A DNA stretch of 17,424 nt from RUG14223 sp051881075. Its GTDB lineage: Bacteria; Bacillota; Clostridia; Oscillospirales; Acutalibacteraceae. The notes beneath the pieces were generated by a model. The model was not told the DNA's origin. It was given only the letters and a program-made list of their open reading frames with translations, and searched no databases. The position numbers and the translations under genes were made by a program. Location of the stretch: positions 1 to 17,424 of the forward strand of contig JBJEPE010000032.1 in NCBI GenBank assembly GCA_051881075.1. The letters are read 5' to 3'. Shown here piece after piece: positions 1 to 6,735 of the stretch (position 1 is its first letter; each line of letters begins with the position of its first letter).

Positions 1-3
1 AGT

Positions 4-36
4 CAACCAAACAGGCGGTTTTATTGTTTTATTTAT
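4..36 (+). terminator. possible right half of a rightward terminator
   Basis: The short sequence AACCAAACAGGCGGTT is followed by a T-rich run (TTATTGTTTTATTT). This looks like the right arm and tail of a rho-independent terminator whose left arm would lie outside the window, or a weak four-base-pair hairpin by itself. It could serve a rightward gene upstream of the window. Between it and the end of the leftward xdhC gene (1-102) nothing else is visible. Confidence 0.25.
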
Positions 37-102
37 AATGATAATATGAATAGATTTTTAGTTGCTATTTATAAGGATAATGTTGCCATTATATACTTAA
101 TA

Positions 103-1122
103 TTATACGGAACGTGTGGCACAGGCACGGTGTTTTATCATCTCGGCGGCAATGCTTATTGCTATCTCTTCAGGTGTTTCTGCAGCAATATCAAGTCCTA
201 TAGGGCTATGCACACGCTCAAACTCGGATTCGGATATTCCTGCCTCGGCAAGGCGCTGTCTGGTAAGGGCTATCTTCCCCCTACTGCCTATACAGCCTAT
301 ATAAAACGCCTTTGTCCTCAATACTTGCTCAAGCACCTCAAAATCGCCCTGATGTCCACGTGTCATTATTACTACATAGTCATACGGTGTAATCTCTATC
401 TTTTCAGAAATATCTGTAAATTTGCCGTATATAGTTTTAATTGCACCCGGAAAAAGAGCAATATCGGTAAACTGCTCTCTCTCCTCATATACAGTAACGT
501 TAAATCCTACGGAAGCAAGCACCGGAGTAAGCTTTTGTGATACATGACCTCCACCGAAAATATATACCATGCCTGCCTTGACTATCGGCTCACAGTAATA
601 CATAACACTCTCATTTTGGATTAAGACAGCGGAATTTTTAAGCATATCCTTTATATCATTGTACGATATTTCAGGCGCAAAGTGTATTCCGTCCTTATCG
701 CAAACTCCCATAGCGGTTACTTTGTTATCCTCTATTCTTCTAACAAGCCATGTGTTGCCGTTCTTAGCGAAAGAAGCGGATAAATATTCAAATAAAGGCA
801 AAGCTGTGTCTGCACAAAGATACTGAAAATACACCGTAACACCGCCGCCGCATATCATGCCGAGATTTGCAACGTCGTTTTTGCTAAGGTTATATCCCTT
901 AGTATCTGACAATTTATGTTCCAAAAGCTCCTTAGCGTGTTGCTCTGCGGCATATTCTACTGCCCCTCCGCCTATCGTTCCCACGGTACGCTCATCCCTG
1001 AATACAAGCATTGTAGCTCCTGCACCCCTAGGTGTAGAGCCTGAGCTTGCAATTACTGACACCAGCATAGCATCTTTGCCGCTTTTAAGCGTGTCTAACG
1101 CTGTATTTACTATCTTTTTCAT
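103..1122 (-). CDS. xdhC: XdhC/CoxI-family molybdo-enzyme maturation protein
   Basis: 339 residues, last gene of a leftward operon. It has the two-domain layout of full-length XdhC/CoxI proteins: an N-terminal XdhC_CoxI domain with SGSTPRGAG (27-35), GTIGGGAVE (48-56) and the cysteine motif CGGG (91-94), then a C-terminal Rossmann-like domain with FGGGHVS (189-195), RGHQGD (255-260), GCIGSRGK (276-283) and SPIGLDIAAETPEEIA (306-321). Family knowledge: XdhC binds molybdenum cofactor, promotes its sulfuration and delivers it to xanthine-dehydrogenase-type hydroxylases in the cytoplasm. The ATG at 1122 is preceded by GGAG at 8 nt. No hydroxylase subunit is encoded in the window, so the client enzyme is unknown. 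The 42-nt gap after the binding-protein gene supports cotranscription. Family assignment is secure; the exact client is not. Confidence 0.93.
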   Translation of the reverse strand: MKKIVNTALDTLKSGKDAMLVSVIASSGSTPRGAGATMLVFRDERTVGTIGGGAVEYAAEQHAKELLEHKLSDTKGYNLSKNDVANLGMICGGGVTVYFQYLCADTALPLFEYLSASFAKNGNTWLVRRIEDNKVTAMGVCDKDGIHFAPEISYNDIKDMLKNSAVLIQNESVMYYCEPIVKAGMVYIFGGGHVSQKLTPVLASVGFNVTVYEEREQFTDIALFPGAIKTIYGKFTDISEKIEITPYDYVVIMTRGHQGDFEVLEQVLRTKAFYIGCIGSRGKIALTRQRLAEAGISESEFERVHSPIGLDIAAETPEEIAISIAAEMIKHRACATRSV

Positions 1123-1164
1123 ATTATTCGCTCCGATTTTGATATAATTATTTATTAGAGTATA

Positions 1165-2238
1165 TCACTTTCCTATTGAATTTGCAACAAGTTCATTATA
1201 TTGCTCCTGCGTAAGTGTAGAATGATAGAAAAGCTCATAGTACTCTGCAACGGATGTATATAGATCGTAATCCGCATTATCCGGATATAATAGCTTTGCA
1301 AGCCACATCATACCCAAATATCTTTGAACAGACGGCGGAAATCCCATCCAATTATACGGACCATACGATACTTCATAGTAAGTGCCGTTTTTTATTGCGT
1401 TGATTTCCGACCACTCCGGCATATCTGCCACCGTGCTGTATATGCTGTCAGGCGCAAATATTATAACGTCAGGATTCCAGTTGATTATCTGCTCCATATC
1501 CACTTCATTTCCTGAACCCTTGCTTGAAGGATCATCTAAAACCGCTAAGTTATTGCAGAGCAAATCAATTATTTCTGCATGATAAGAATTGCTCGCTATT
1601 ACATTTAATCCGGCATCACCGAGTATGTAAAGTACATTTGCTTTAGTTACATTCTCAGCTATGTTTTTGGTTTGGTTATAGATTTTTTCGCAATAATTCG
1701 CTAGGTTTTCAGCTTCTTCTTTCATATCTAAAAGCTCGCCCAGCTTTCGGTAGGCCTCAGGCATAGTTTCGGTGGTTGCGGTAATGTGTACAAAAGGTAT
1801 ACCTGTCTGCTCCTGCAAATCATCTAGATCTTCCGCAACAGAATCTTTAGGCTCACCTACGTCTATTACAACCTGCGCACCTGAGTCAAGTAATGTTTCG
1901 AGATTAAGCTCACCCTTACCACCGTAAAGCTGACCTAGATCAGGCAAATTATAATATTTAGCGTCAATATACTTTTCTGCTTCATTAGACCATGCAGATG
2001 ATACACCAACCAACTTATCCGGTGCAAGCGCAAATATAACTATCTGTGCAAGCGGCCCTGATACTGCGATTTTTTCAATATTAGCAGGCAGTTCGATTTT
2101 TCTGCCTGTTGAGTCCGTAAAGGTCCTTGTTGTCACTTCTGAGCTTACATCATTTGTGGGTTTTGTGTCGGGATTACAGCCACATAACGTGCTAACTGTT
2201 AAAATTAATACCAGTAATAAAGAAATGTATCTTTTCAT
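1165..2238 (-). CDS. ABC transporter substrate-binding lipoprotein (FecB/BtuF/MolA type)
   Basis: 357 residues. A hydrophobic signal segment (residues 4-18) ends in the lipobox LCGC with lipid-anchored Cys21, so the protein should be tethered outside the membrane. The rest is a Peripla_BP_2 (PF01497) fold: an N-terminal lobe starting near VTTRTFTDSTGRKIELP, a long linking helix with LGELLDMKEEAENLANYCEKI, and a C-terminal lobe with the PPSVQRYLGMMWLAKLLYPD region near 301-320. It feeds the FecCD permease and ATPase of the same operon. Family members bind siderophores, heme, cobalamin or, in Haemophilus MolA, molybdate/tungstate. The neighbouring xdhC makes molybdate or tungstate attractive, but ligand residues cannot be read from sequence. 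ATG 2238 follows AAGGAG at 8 nt. A hairpin separates it from the upstream methyltransferase gene. Confidence 0.9.
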   Translation of the reverse strand: MKRYISLLLVLILTVSTLCGCNPDTKPTNDVSSEVTTRTFTDSTGRKIELPANIEKIAVSGPLAQIVIFALAPDKLVGVSSAWSNEAEKYIDAKYYNLPDLGQLYGGKGELNLETLLDSGAQVVIDVGEPKDSVAEDLDDLQEQTGIPFVHITATTETMPEAYRKLGELLDMKEEAENLANYCEKIYNQTKNIAENVTKANVLYILGDAGLNVIASNSYHAEIIDLLCNNLAVLDDPSSKGSGNEVDMEQIINWNPDVIIFAPDSIYSTVADMPEWSEINAIKNGTYYEVSYGPYNWMGFPPSVQRYLGMMWLAKLLYPDNADYDLYTSVAEYYELFYHSTLTQEQYNELVANSIGK

Positions 2239-2267
2239 TATTTTTTCTCCTTATTTTTTATATTTAT

Positions 2268-2291
2268 ACGGTGAAGCCGGCAAATCACCGT
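2268..2291 (-). other. intercistronic hairpin between methyltransferase and binding-protein genes
   Basis: ACGGTGA (2268-2274) pairs perfectly with TCACCGT (2285-2291) around a 10-nt loop, and flanking A/T bases can extend the stem. No T run follows on the minus strand, so it is not a standard terminator. It could be an RNA processing or stabilising element that raises the level of the downstream lipoprotein message relative to the upstream genes. Confidence 0.45.
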
Positions 2292-2306
2292 TATATACAA
2301 TATCAT

Positions 2307-3041
2307 TTATAGCTTATCCCTAAAGCTTGAGGCCTCGCATATAATTATGCACAGCTCCTTTTTCATGGGTAAATAATACTTATAATCCGCCTTATCAGAC
2401 GGTATGAGTTTCTCCTTTATATCGTCAAATGTAATTTTATTCAGTTCATTTGATCTATTGTAAAGCTTAAAAAAGCTTATTGCCTCCTGCTCATCTCGCA
2501 AGGGTTGACCCATATCTGTACTTAAATAACTAAGCTTATACGGTATTTTAAGTTTATTGAGATAATCGCACTTTTGCTTAGTTGTAAAGTGAGGGCGTAT
2601 CTCGTTTTTTAACGAAAATCTATGCTCGTCCCAGTTGCGGCCAACTATAAAAACCTTACCTGTACAATTTTTGACAGATATTCGTAAGGTGTCGTCCATA
2701 GCACCGAAAAAGCAGAAAACCATAGAATTAAACTTCTTATCTGCTCTGTACTCTATAGCGTCAGTGCAAACCGTTTTGATATTATTTATACTACGTTTTG
2801 TAATATTTTTCTTAAGCACCGCTATTGCATTTGGATCGATATCTATAGCCGTAACTTTCTTAAAATACCTTGAAAGCTCAATACTCAGATATCCCAAGCC
2901 GCAGCCTGCATCGCATATACTGCCTGTATTGTCATTACATTCAAGCTTTATAAGCTTAGCAAGCTCTGCGTTATATGAAGTATACTCACAAGCATTCTTC
3001 ATAAAATAAGTCATTTGCGGCGTACGCTCATATTTATACAC
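2307..3041 (-). CDS. class I SAM-dependent methyltransferase, substrate unknown
   Basis: 244 residues from the GTG at 3041, chosen because AGGAG (3054-3050) sits 8 nt upstream; the GTG at 3050 would overlap that site. A Rossmann methyltransferase core is visible: motif I CDAGCGLGYLS (about residues 43-53), the acidic post-I motif TAIDIDP (about 64-70) and a motif IV-like CFFGAMDD stretch near 110. The C-terminal half has no motif I recognise. The start overlaps the end of the ATPase gene by 8 nt, so the two are translationally coupled. A methyltransferase inside a metal-type ABC importer operon is not standard. It might modify a chelator, a cofactor precursor or a small xenobiotic, but the sequence does not decide. 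Confident on fold, not on substrate. Confidence 0.82.
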   Translation of the reverse strand: MYKYERTPQMTYFMKNACEYTSYNAELAKLIKLECNDNTGSICDAGCGLGYLSIELSRYFKKVTAIDIDPNAIAVLKKNITKRSINNIKTVCTDAIEYRADKKFNSMVFCFFGAMDDTLRISVKNCTGKVFIVGRNWDEHRFSLKNEIRPHFTTKQKCDYLNKLKIPYKLSYLSTDMGQPLRDEQEAISFFKLYNRSNELNKITFDDIKEKLIPSDKADYKYYLPMKKELCIIICEASSFRDKL

Positions 3042-3822
3042 TATGTTCACTCCTATTTGTTATCGGTACAAGCGCCTTTCCGTACGGAGTTTCTATAAAT
3101 TCAACGTCTATGTTATATAAATTCTTTATCAGCTCTTTATTTAATATTTCACGGGTATTTCCTTGTGCAATAACCTTACCGTCCTTAATGGCAATTACCC
3201 TATCGGAATATGTTAATACGTGCTGAGGATTGTGTGATGACATAAGTATAGTATAGCCCTCGTCTTTAAGCTCTCTGGTACGCTCCAGCACTCTTAACTG
3301 GTTACCGTAATCAAGCGATGACGTAGGCTCATCCATCAGCAAAATCTTAGTATTCTGAACCAGCGCACGTGCTATAAGTACAAGCTGTTGTTCACCGCCT
3401 GAAAGCTGTAGAAATCCTCTGTGAGCAAGATGCGATATGCCTATTTTATCTAGTGCGGCGTTTGTCATCTCTATCTCGCTTGTATTCGGTGATGACAAAG
3501 TGGATACCCTATGTGCAGTACCCATCATGACCATATCAAAAACGCTATAACTGAATACGGGATGATGCGACTGCGGTATATAAGCTATTATCTTTGCTTT
3601 TTGACGTTGATTTAACGTGCTGATATCTGTATCTCCGCAAAGTATTTTACCTTTATAGCCGTTGCATAGACCCAAAATACACTTAAACAATGTGCTTTTG
3701 CCTGCACCGTTAGCACCAAGCAACGCCGTTATACAGCCGCTTTCGGCGGTACAGTTCACATTTTTCAAGACCTCTGCCCTATCATACGCAAATGAAAGGT
3801 CATTAACCGTAATATTACTCAT
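3034..3822 (-). CDS. ABC transporter ATP-binding protein (FecE/BtuD/MolC type)
   Basis: 262 residues with a complete nucleotide-binding domain: Walker A GANGAGKST (36-44), Q-loop Gln84 in IPQSHHPVF, signature LSGGE (140-144), Walker B LLMDEP (161-166), D-loop SSLD (168-171) and switch His197. The helical segment and the C-terminal extension after residue 210 match COG1120 ATPases of iron-siderophore, cobalamin and MolC importers. It powers uptake with the adjacent permease as a 2+2 complex on the inner face of the membrane. ATG 3822 overlaps the permease stop as ATGA and has GGAAGG 6 nt upstream, the classical arrangement for coupled translation. Substrate depends on the binding protein. Confidence 0.93.
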   Translation of the reverse strand: MSNITVNDLSFAYDRAEVLKNVNCTAESGCITALLGANGAGKSTLFKCILGLCNGYKGKILCGDTDISTLNQRQKAKIIAYIPQSHHPVFSYSVFDMVMMGTAHRVSTLSSPNTSEIEMTNAALDKIGISHLAHRGFLQLSGGEQQLVLIARALVQNTKILLMDEPTSSLDYGNQLRVLERTRELKDEGYTILMSSHNPQHVLTYSDRVIAIKDGKVIAQGNTREILNKELIKNLYNIDVEFIETPYGKALVPITNRSEHSV

Positions 3823-4865
3823 AGCTGACCTTCCTTTTTGGTAATAAGATAAATAAAGAACGGCGCACCTATAAATGCCGTCAATATGCCTATAGGTATC
3901 TCTGTGGCAAGCAAGTTTCTTGAAATATTATCAACTATTAAAAGAAAAGCTGCACCGAATATCATGGAAGCTGGTAAAAGATATTTAAAGTTATTGCCCA
4001 CAATCTTGCGGCATAGATGCGGCGTTACAAGTCCTACCCATCCTATCATGCCCGATACTGAAACACTTGCAGCAGTAATCAGGGTAGAACACAGTATTAC
4101 CACAAGTCTTAATCTTGAGGGATTAACACCGAGGGTCTTTGCCTCATCATCGCCGAGGGTAAGTATATTTATCCGCCACCTGAGCAAAAACAGCGGCAAT
4201 ACTCCTATTATCATAGGTATAAGTATGTAGCGCACCGTTTTTCCCTTTGTTCCGGACAAGCTGCCCATCATCCAGTAGGTTATGGCCGGTAATTGGTTGC
4301 TTTGATCCGCTACCAGCTTAATAAACGATGTTCCGGAAGAAAACAGAGAGCCTATCATAATACCTGCCAGTATAAAAGATACTACCCTTTTACCGGGAGC
4401 GTGTTGACCTATAATATAAACCACAGCAACGGCTATTAAGCTGAACGCAAACGCAGATATGGTTATCATAGTGCTTGATAAGTTCAATAAGATAGCAAGC
4501 GCCGCACCAAACGCCGCACCTGAGGAAGCCCCCAAAATATCGGGAGCAGCCATAGGATTTTGAAAAACGCCTTGATATGCTGCACCTGATGTAGATAGAC
4601 AGCATCCCACCAGACAAGCAAGCGCAATTCTGGGTAATCGTATATTTATCACAGCCGTCTGCATAGTACCTGTCCATGTTTGCTCTATAGGAAATACTGT
4701 ATTTATCAATATACGCACAACTTGTTTTATGGGTACTTCAAATCTGCCGAAACAAAAAGATAAAAGGAAAATAAACAACAGCACAGCGGACATTACCGCA
4801 AGCTTAATGACGTTCGCCCTATCTTTATTCAGCTTTAGTACTGGTTTTTGGGGGATTTTACTCAT
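3819..4865 (-). CDS. FecCD-family ABC transporter permease
   Basis: 348 residues, strongly hydrophobic, with about ten membrane segments as in BtuC. FecCD (PF01032) landmarks are present: RLPRIALACLVG near 76-87, GAAYQGVFQNPMAAPDILG near 94-112, the coupling-helix region with TLGVNPSRLR near 242-251, GWVGLVTPHLCR near 273-284 and the C-terminal EIPIGILTAFIGAPFF near 323-338. It forms the homodimeric channel for the binding protein and ATPase of the same operon. The family also includes MolB, the permease of a BtuCD-fold molybdate/tungstate importer. ATG 4865 has AAGGTG 5-6 nt upstream, and the gene starts 49 nt after the NTPase gene. No sign of damage. Confidence 0.94.
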   Translation of the reverse strand: MSKIPQKPVLKLNKDRANVIKLAVMSAVLLFIFLLSFCFGRFEVPIKQVVRILINTVFPIEQTWTGTMQTAVINIRLPRIALACLVGCCLSTSGAAYQGVFQNPMAAPDILGASSGAAFGAALAILLNLSSTMITISAFAFSLIAVAVVYIIGQHAPGKRVVSFILAGIMIGSLFSSGTSFIKLVADQSNQLPAITYWMMGSLSGTKGKTVRYILIPMIIGVLPLFLLRWRINILTLGDDEAKTLGVNPSRLRLVVILCSTLITAASVSVSGMIGWVGLVTPHLCRKIVGNNFKYLLPASMIFGAAFLLIVDNISRNLLATEIPIGILTAFIGAPFFIYLITKKEGQL

Positions 4866-4914
4866 ATATTCACCTTAATATTGCTTTGATAATTTTGTAA
4901 TTTTAAATTTCCGC

Positions 4915-5442
4915 TCAATTATTATGATTATCTTTTATTTTAGAAATAAGCCTTTGCGCAAGCTCATCTCTGTTGTCTTCGGTTATATTATAAATATTAT
5001 TTTTTTCGGTTGACCGCAGCGTGTTTAAAAAATCGGTTTCTTTGTCTTTCATAGCCGCAAATACTGTTCTACCTGATGATAATATCTCTAAAACCTTGCT
5101 CTGAAACAAACGGGCATCATTTTCAAAAAATCCCAACTCATCCATTACTACAATAGCATTTTGCGGTATATCCTCAAGCAAGTGTACACCCAGCTTATCA
5201 AATGCAGACGGGTTAGCCATGCCGTGACAATTTTTACACTTGCCTATAAAGTTTTCATCAGTATAAAAACGGTTATTGCTGTGTGCATCATGTATATATA
5301 CTCTACATAATCCGTCATCGGCAGGAGCTTCCTTTTTAGTATAAAATCCATATATATTTTCGAGCTTATATTCACTTAACAGCAAACGTATCAATGTGCT
5401 TTTACCTACTCCACGCTTGCCCTGTATGATTATTTTACTCAT
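4915..5442 (-). CDS. THEP1-like nucleoside-triphosphatase (NTPase_1)
   Basis: 175 residues from the ATG at 5442, preceded by GGAG at 10 nt. An in-frame GTG at 5481 lacks a ribosome site. The P-loop GKRGVGKST (8-16) and Walker B VVMDELGFFE (98-107) match the NTPase_1/THEP1 family (PF03266), whose usual length is about 180 residues. Family members hydrolyse NTPs slowly in vitro and their cell role is poorly defined. An unusual CKNCH pair of cysteines (69, 72, with His73) lies between the two motifs and could bind a metal. First gene of the leftward operon with the importer, methyltransferase and xdhC. A nucleotide- or metal-handling step in cofactor assembly is possible, but that is inference. 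Confidence 0.82.
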   Translation of the reverse strand: MSKIIIQGKRGVGKSTLIRLLLSEYKLENIYGFYTKKEAPADDGLCRVYIHDAHSNNRFYTDENFIGKCKNCHGMANPSAFDKLGVHLLEDIPQNAIVVMDELGFFENDARLFQSKVLEILSSGRTVFAAMKDKETDFLNTLRSTEKNNIYNITEDNRDELAQRLISKIKDNHNN

Positions 5443-5486
5443 ATAGCTGTCACTCCACTTATTAAATAGCAGTTTACTCACATTTT

Positions 5487-5520
5487 ATTATAATATATCA
5501 CAATCCGGTAATTTCTGCAA
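5487..5520 (-). promoter_or_regulatory. leftward promoter for the NTPase-ABC-xdhC operon
   Basis: On the minus strand TTGCAG (5520-5515) and TATATT (5497-5492) are separated by 17 nt, and a TG one base before the -10 box makes it an extended -10 promoter. A second TATAAT (5492-5487) overlaps downstream. Transcription would start near 5485, about 40 nt before the chosen NTPase start. Read by eye, not scored. Confidence 0.5.
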
Positions 5521-5526
5521 TCTATA

Positions 5527-5565
5527 TTTTCGATATTATAGAAAAGTATTCATTAATATCGAAAA
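5527..5565. promoter_or_regulatory. 12-bp inverted repeat, candidate IclR-type operator
   Basis: TTTTCGATATTA (5527-5538) and TAATATCGAAAA (5554-5565) are perfect inverted copies with a 15-nt spacer. The element lies between the divergent promoters, 5-6 nt beyond each -35 box, which fits a site that controls both directions. The adjacent IclR-family protein is the obvious candidate binder. A nested TTTTC...GAAAA palindrome (5527-5545) overlaps the left arm. Confidence 0.6.
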
Positions 5566-5570
5566 AGTAA

Positions 5571-5599
5571 TTGAATTACCCTCTATTTGATGATAAAAT
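5571..5599 (+). promoter_or_regulatory. rightward promoter for the IclR-family regulator
   Basis: TTGAAT (5571-5576) and TAAAAT (5594-5599) are 17 nt apart, with an extended -10 TG at 5591-5592. The start site would be near 5606, giving a leader of about 43 nt before the TTG start. Confidence 0.5.
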
Positions 5600-5648
5600 A
5601 TAAATAATCAGGGTTTTGTTTAGTAAATCCATATTGAGGTGGGCAAAA

Positions 5649-6434
5649 TTGCAGGATAAAAAGAATATACAATCTATATCAAAGGCTATAAATTTACTTG
5701 ATATACTCTCAAATGAAAAGCGACCTCTTTCGCTTAATGATCTACATGAAAGGACAAAAATTCCTAAAAGCACTCTGCACGGACTGCTATCTACTATGAG
5801 AGATCACTCAATAATCACTCAGAACAATGACGGAAAGTATTTTTTGGGCATTAGATTATTTGAATACGGTTGTGCAGTAAGCAGTACATGGGATATTTGC
5901 GAGATCTCTCGCCCATACTTACAGCAATTATCCAATGTAACAGGTGAAACCTCTATGTTATCTATAGAGTATAAGGAGGAAATACTCACCCTTGAGCAGT
6001 CACAGGGACGCTCAGAGCTTAGAATAGTGTCTGATATCGGTGTACGTCTACCCATGCACTGTACTTCACAAGGTAAATTATTCCTTGCGTATATGCCAAA
6101 CTCAGCTTCACGTAAATTTATTAAATCAGATAATCTTATTGCATATACTCCGCACACAATTATATCATCTGAAGCATTACAAAACGAGCTGGAACAAATA
6201 CGCAATAACGGATATTCAATAGAAAACGGCGAATTTAAAATCGGTCTTAGGTCAGTATCAGCGCCTGTTTTTGACTCAAACAACAACATATTGTGCGCTA
6301 TATGCGTTGTAGGTATGTTCAGAAAGGTTGACAGTGATGAGTTCAGACTTGCCATAAAGAGTGTTACAGAGGCAGCGACGGCTATATCAAACATCATCGG
6401 ATATAACGGTAAAGGCCATACTAACATCATATAA
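5649..6434 (+). CDS. IclR-family transcriptional regulator
   Basis: 261 residues from the TTG at 5649, chosen because GAGGTGGG (5636-5643) lies 5 nt upstream; the in-frame TTG at 5616 has no such site. An N-terminal winged helix-turn-helix starts at SISKAINLLDIL (9-20), with recognition helix IPKSTLHGLLSTM (38-50) and the wing ending in YFLGIRLFEYG (64-74). The remaining residues form the IclR effector domain, with PMHCTSQGKLFLAYM (about 135-149) and GLRSVSAPVFD (about 197-207) as typical landmarks. IclR proteins sense small organic acids, purine-breakdown products or similar ligands and repress or activate neighbouring genes. It is divergent from the NTPase-ABC-xdhC operon with a shared inverted repeat between them, so it most likely controls that operon and itself. 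The ligand is unknown. Confidence 0.93.
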   Translation: MQDKKNIQSISKAINLLDILSNEKRPLSLNDLHERTKIPKSTLHGLLSTMRDHSIITQNNDGKYFLGIRLFEYGCAVSSTWDICEISRPYLQQLSNVTGETSMLSIEYKEEILTLEQSQGRSELRIVSDIGVRLPMHCTSQGKLFLAYMPNSASRKFIKSDNLIAYTPHTIISSEALQNELEQIRNNGYSIENGEFKIGLRSVSAPVFDSNNNILCAICVVGMFRKVDSDEFRLAIKSVTEAATAISNIIGYNGKGHTNII

Positions 6435-6472
6435 AATTTAATGAGTATCGCATAACAAGTACGGTCAGTGGG

Positions 6473-6478
6473 TATAAT
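6473..6478 (+). promoter_or_regulatory. possible -10 box for the 51-residue small gene
   Basis: TATAAT at 6473-6478 lies in the 77-nt gap after the regulator gene, about 34 nt before the small gene's ATG. I see no convincing -35 match at the right distance. GCATAA (6450-6455) and TTATGC (6485-6490) flank it as an inverted pair. Confidence 0.3.
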
Positions 6479-6511
6479 TTAGTATTATGCTCAGAAAGGA
6501 TGTGTGCATTT

Positions 6512-6667
6512 ATGGCAGATATAAATTCACTTGATAAAGGTGCAAGGGATTATTTCTCTATGCTACCTATCTCCGTGCAGGAGCTTATAATGCAAAGCGA
6601 CGCAAGCTTTAAAAGTAAGAGCGACCTAGAAACTTTCTACAGAAATTACCTGTCAGACGGAGAATAA
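6512..6667 (+). CDS. 51-residue small protein, uncharacterised
   Basis: ATG 6512 to TAA 6667, 51 residues, with AGAAAGGA ending 12 nt upstream. The middle reads YFSMLPISVQELIMQSD (14-30), followed by a SKSDLETFYRNYL helix (36-48). It is acidic and soluble, with no cysteine, signal or membrane segment. The pattern (short linker, aromatic-LP, amphipathic helix ending Q-S, then an acid-rich second helix) resembles small cytosolic proteins seen in clostridial genomes, but I do not know a name or function. Support for being real: clean start site, coding-like composition, a possible promoter before it and a strong hairpin terminator right after it. It could also be read through from the regulator gene. 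Confidence 0.65.
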   Translation: MADINSLDKGARDYFSMLPISVQELIMQSDASFKSKSDLETFYRNYLSDGE

Positions 6668-6680
6668 CCCACACCAAACG

Positions 6681-6726
6681 AACAGCACCGCTGAATTTTA
6701 TCAGAGGTGCTGTTTCTTATGTTATC
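6681..6726 (+). terminator. rho-independent terminator after the small gene
   Basis: AACAGCACC (6681-6689) pairs with GGTGCTGTT (6706-6714). The stem continues through CTGA/TCAG (6691-6694/6701-6704) with one mismatch and a six-base loop, followed by TTTCTTATGTTATCTTTTTT. It faces the 3' end of the convergent phosphate cotransporter gene. Confidence 0.85.
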
Positions 6727-6735
6727 TTTTTTGAT

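Noticed and set aside
46..540. Rightward 164-residue open frame opposite xdhC
   Set aside because: It lies antisense within a clear XdhC gene, has no ribosome site and a composition unlike a folded protein.
5819..6430. Leftward 203-residue open frame opposite the IclR gene
   Set aside because: Shadow of the IclR frame; no family resemblance and no start signals.
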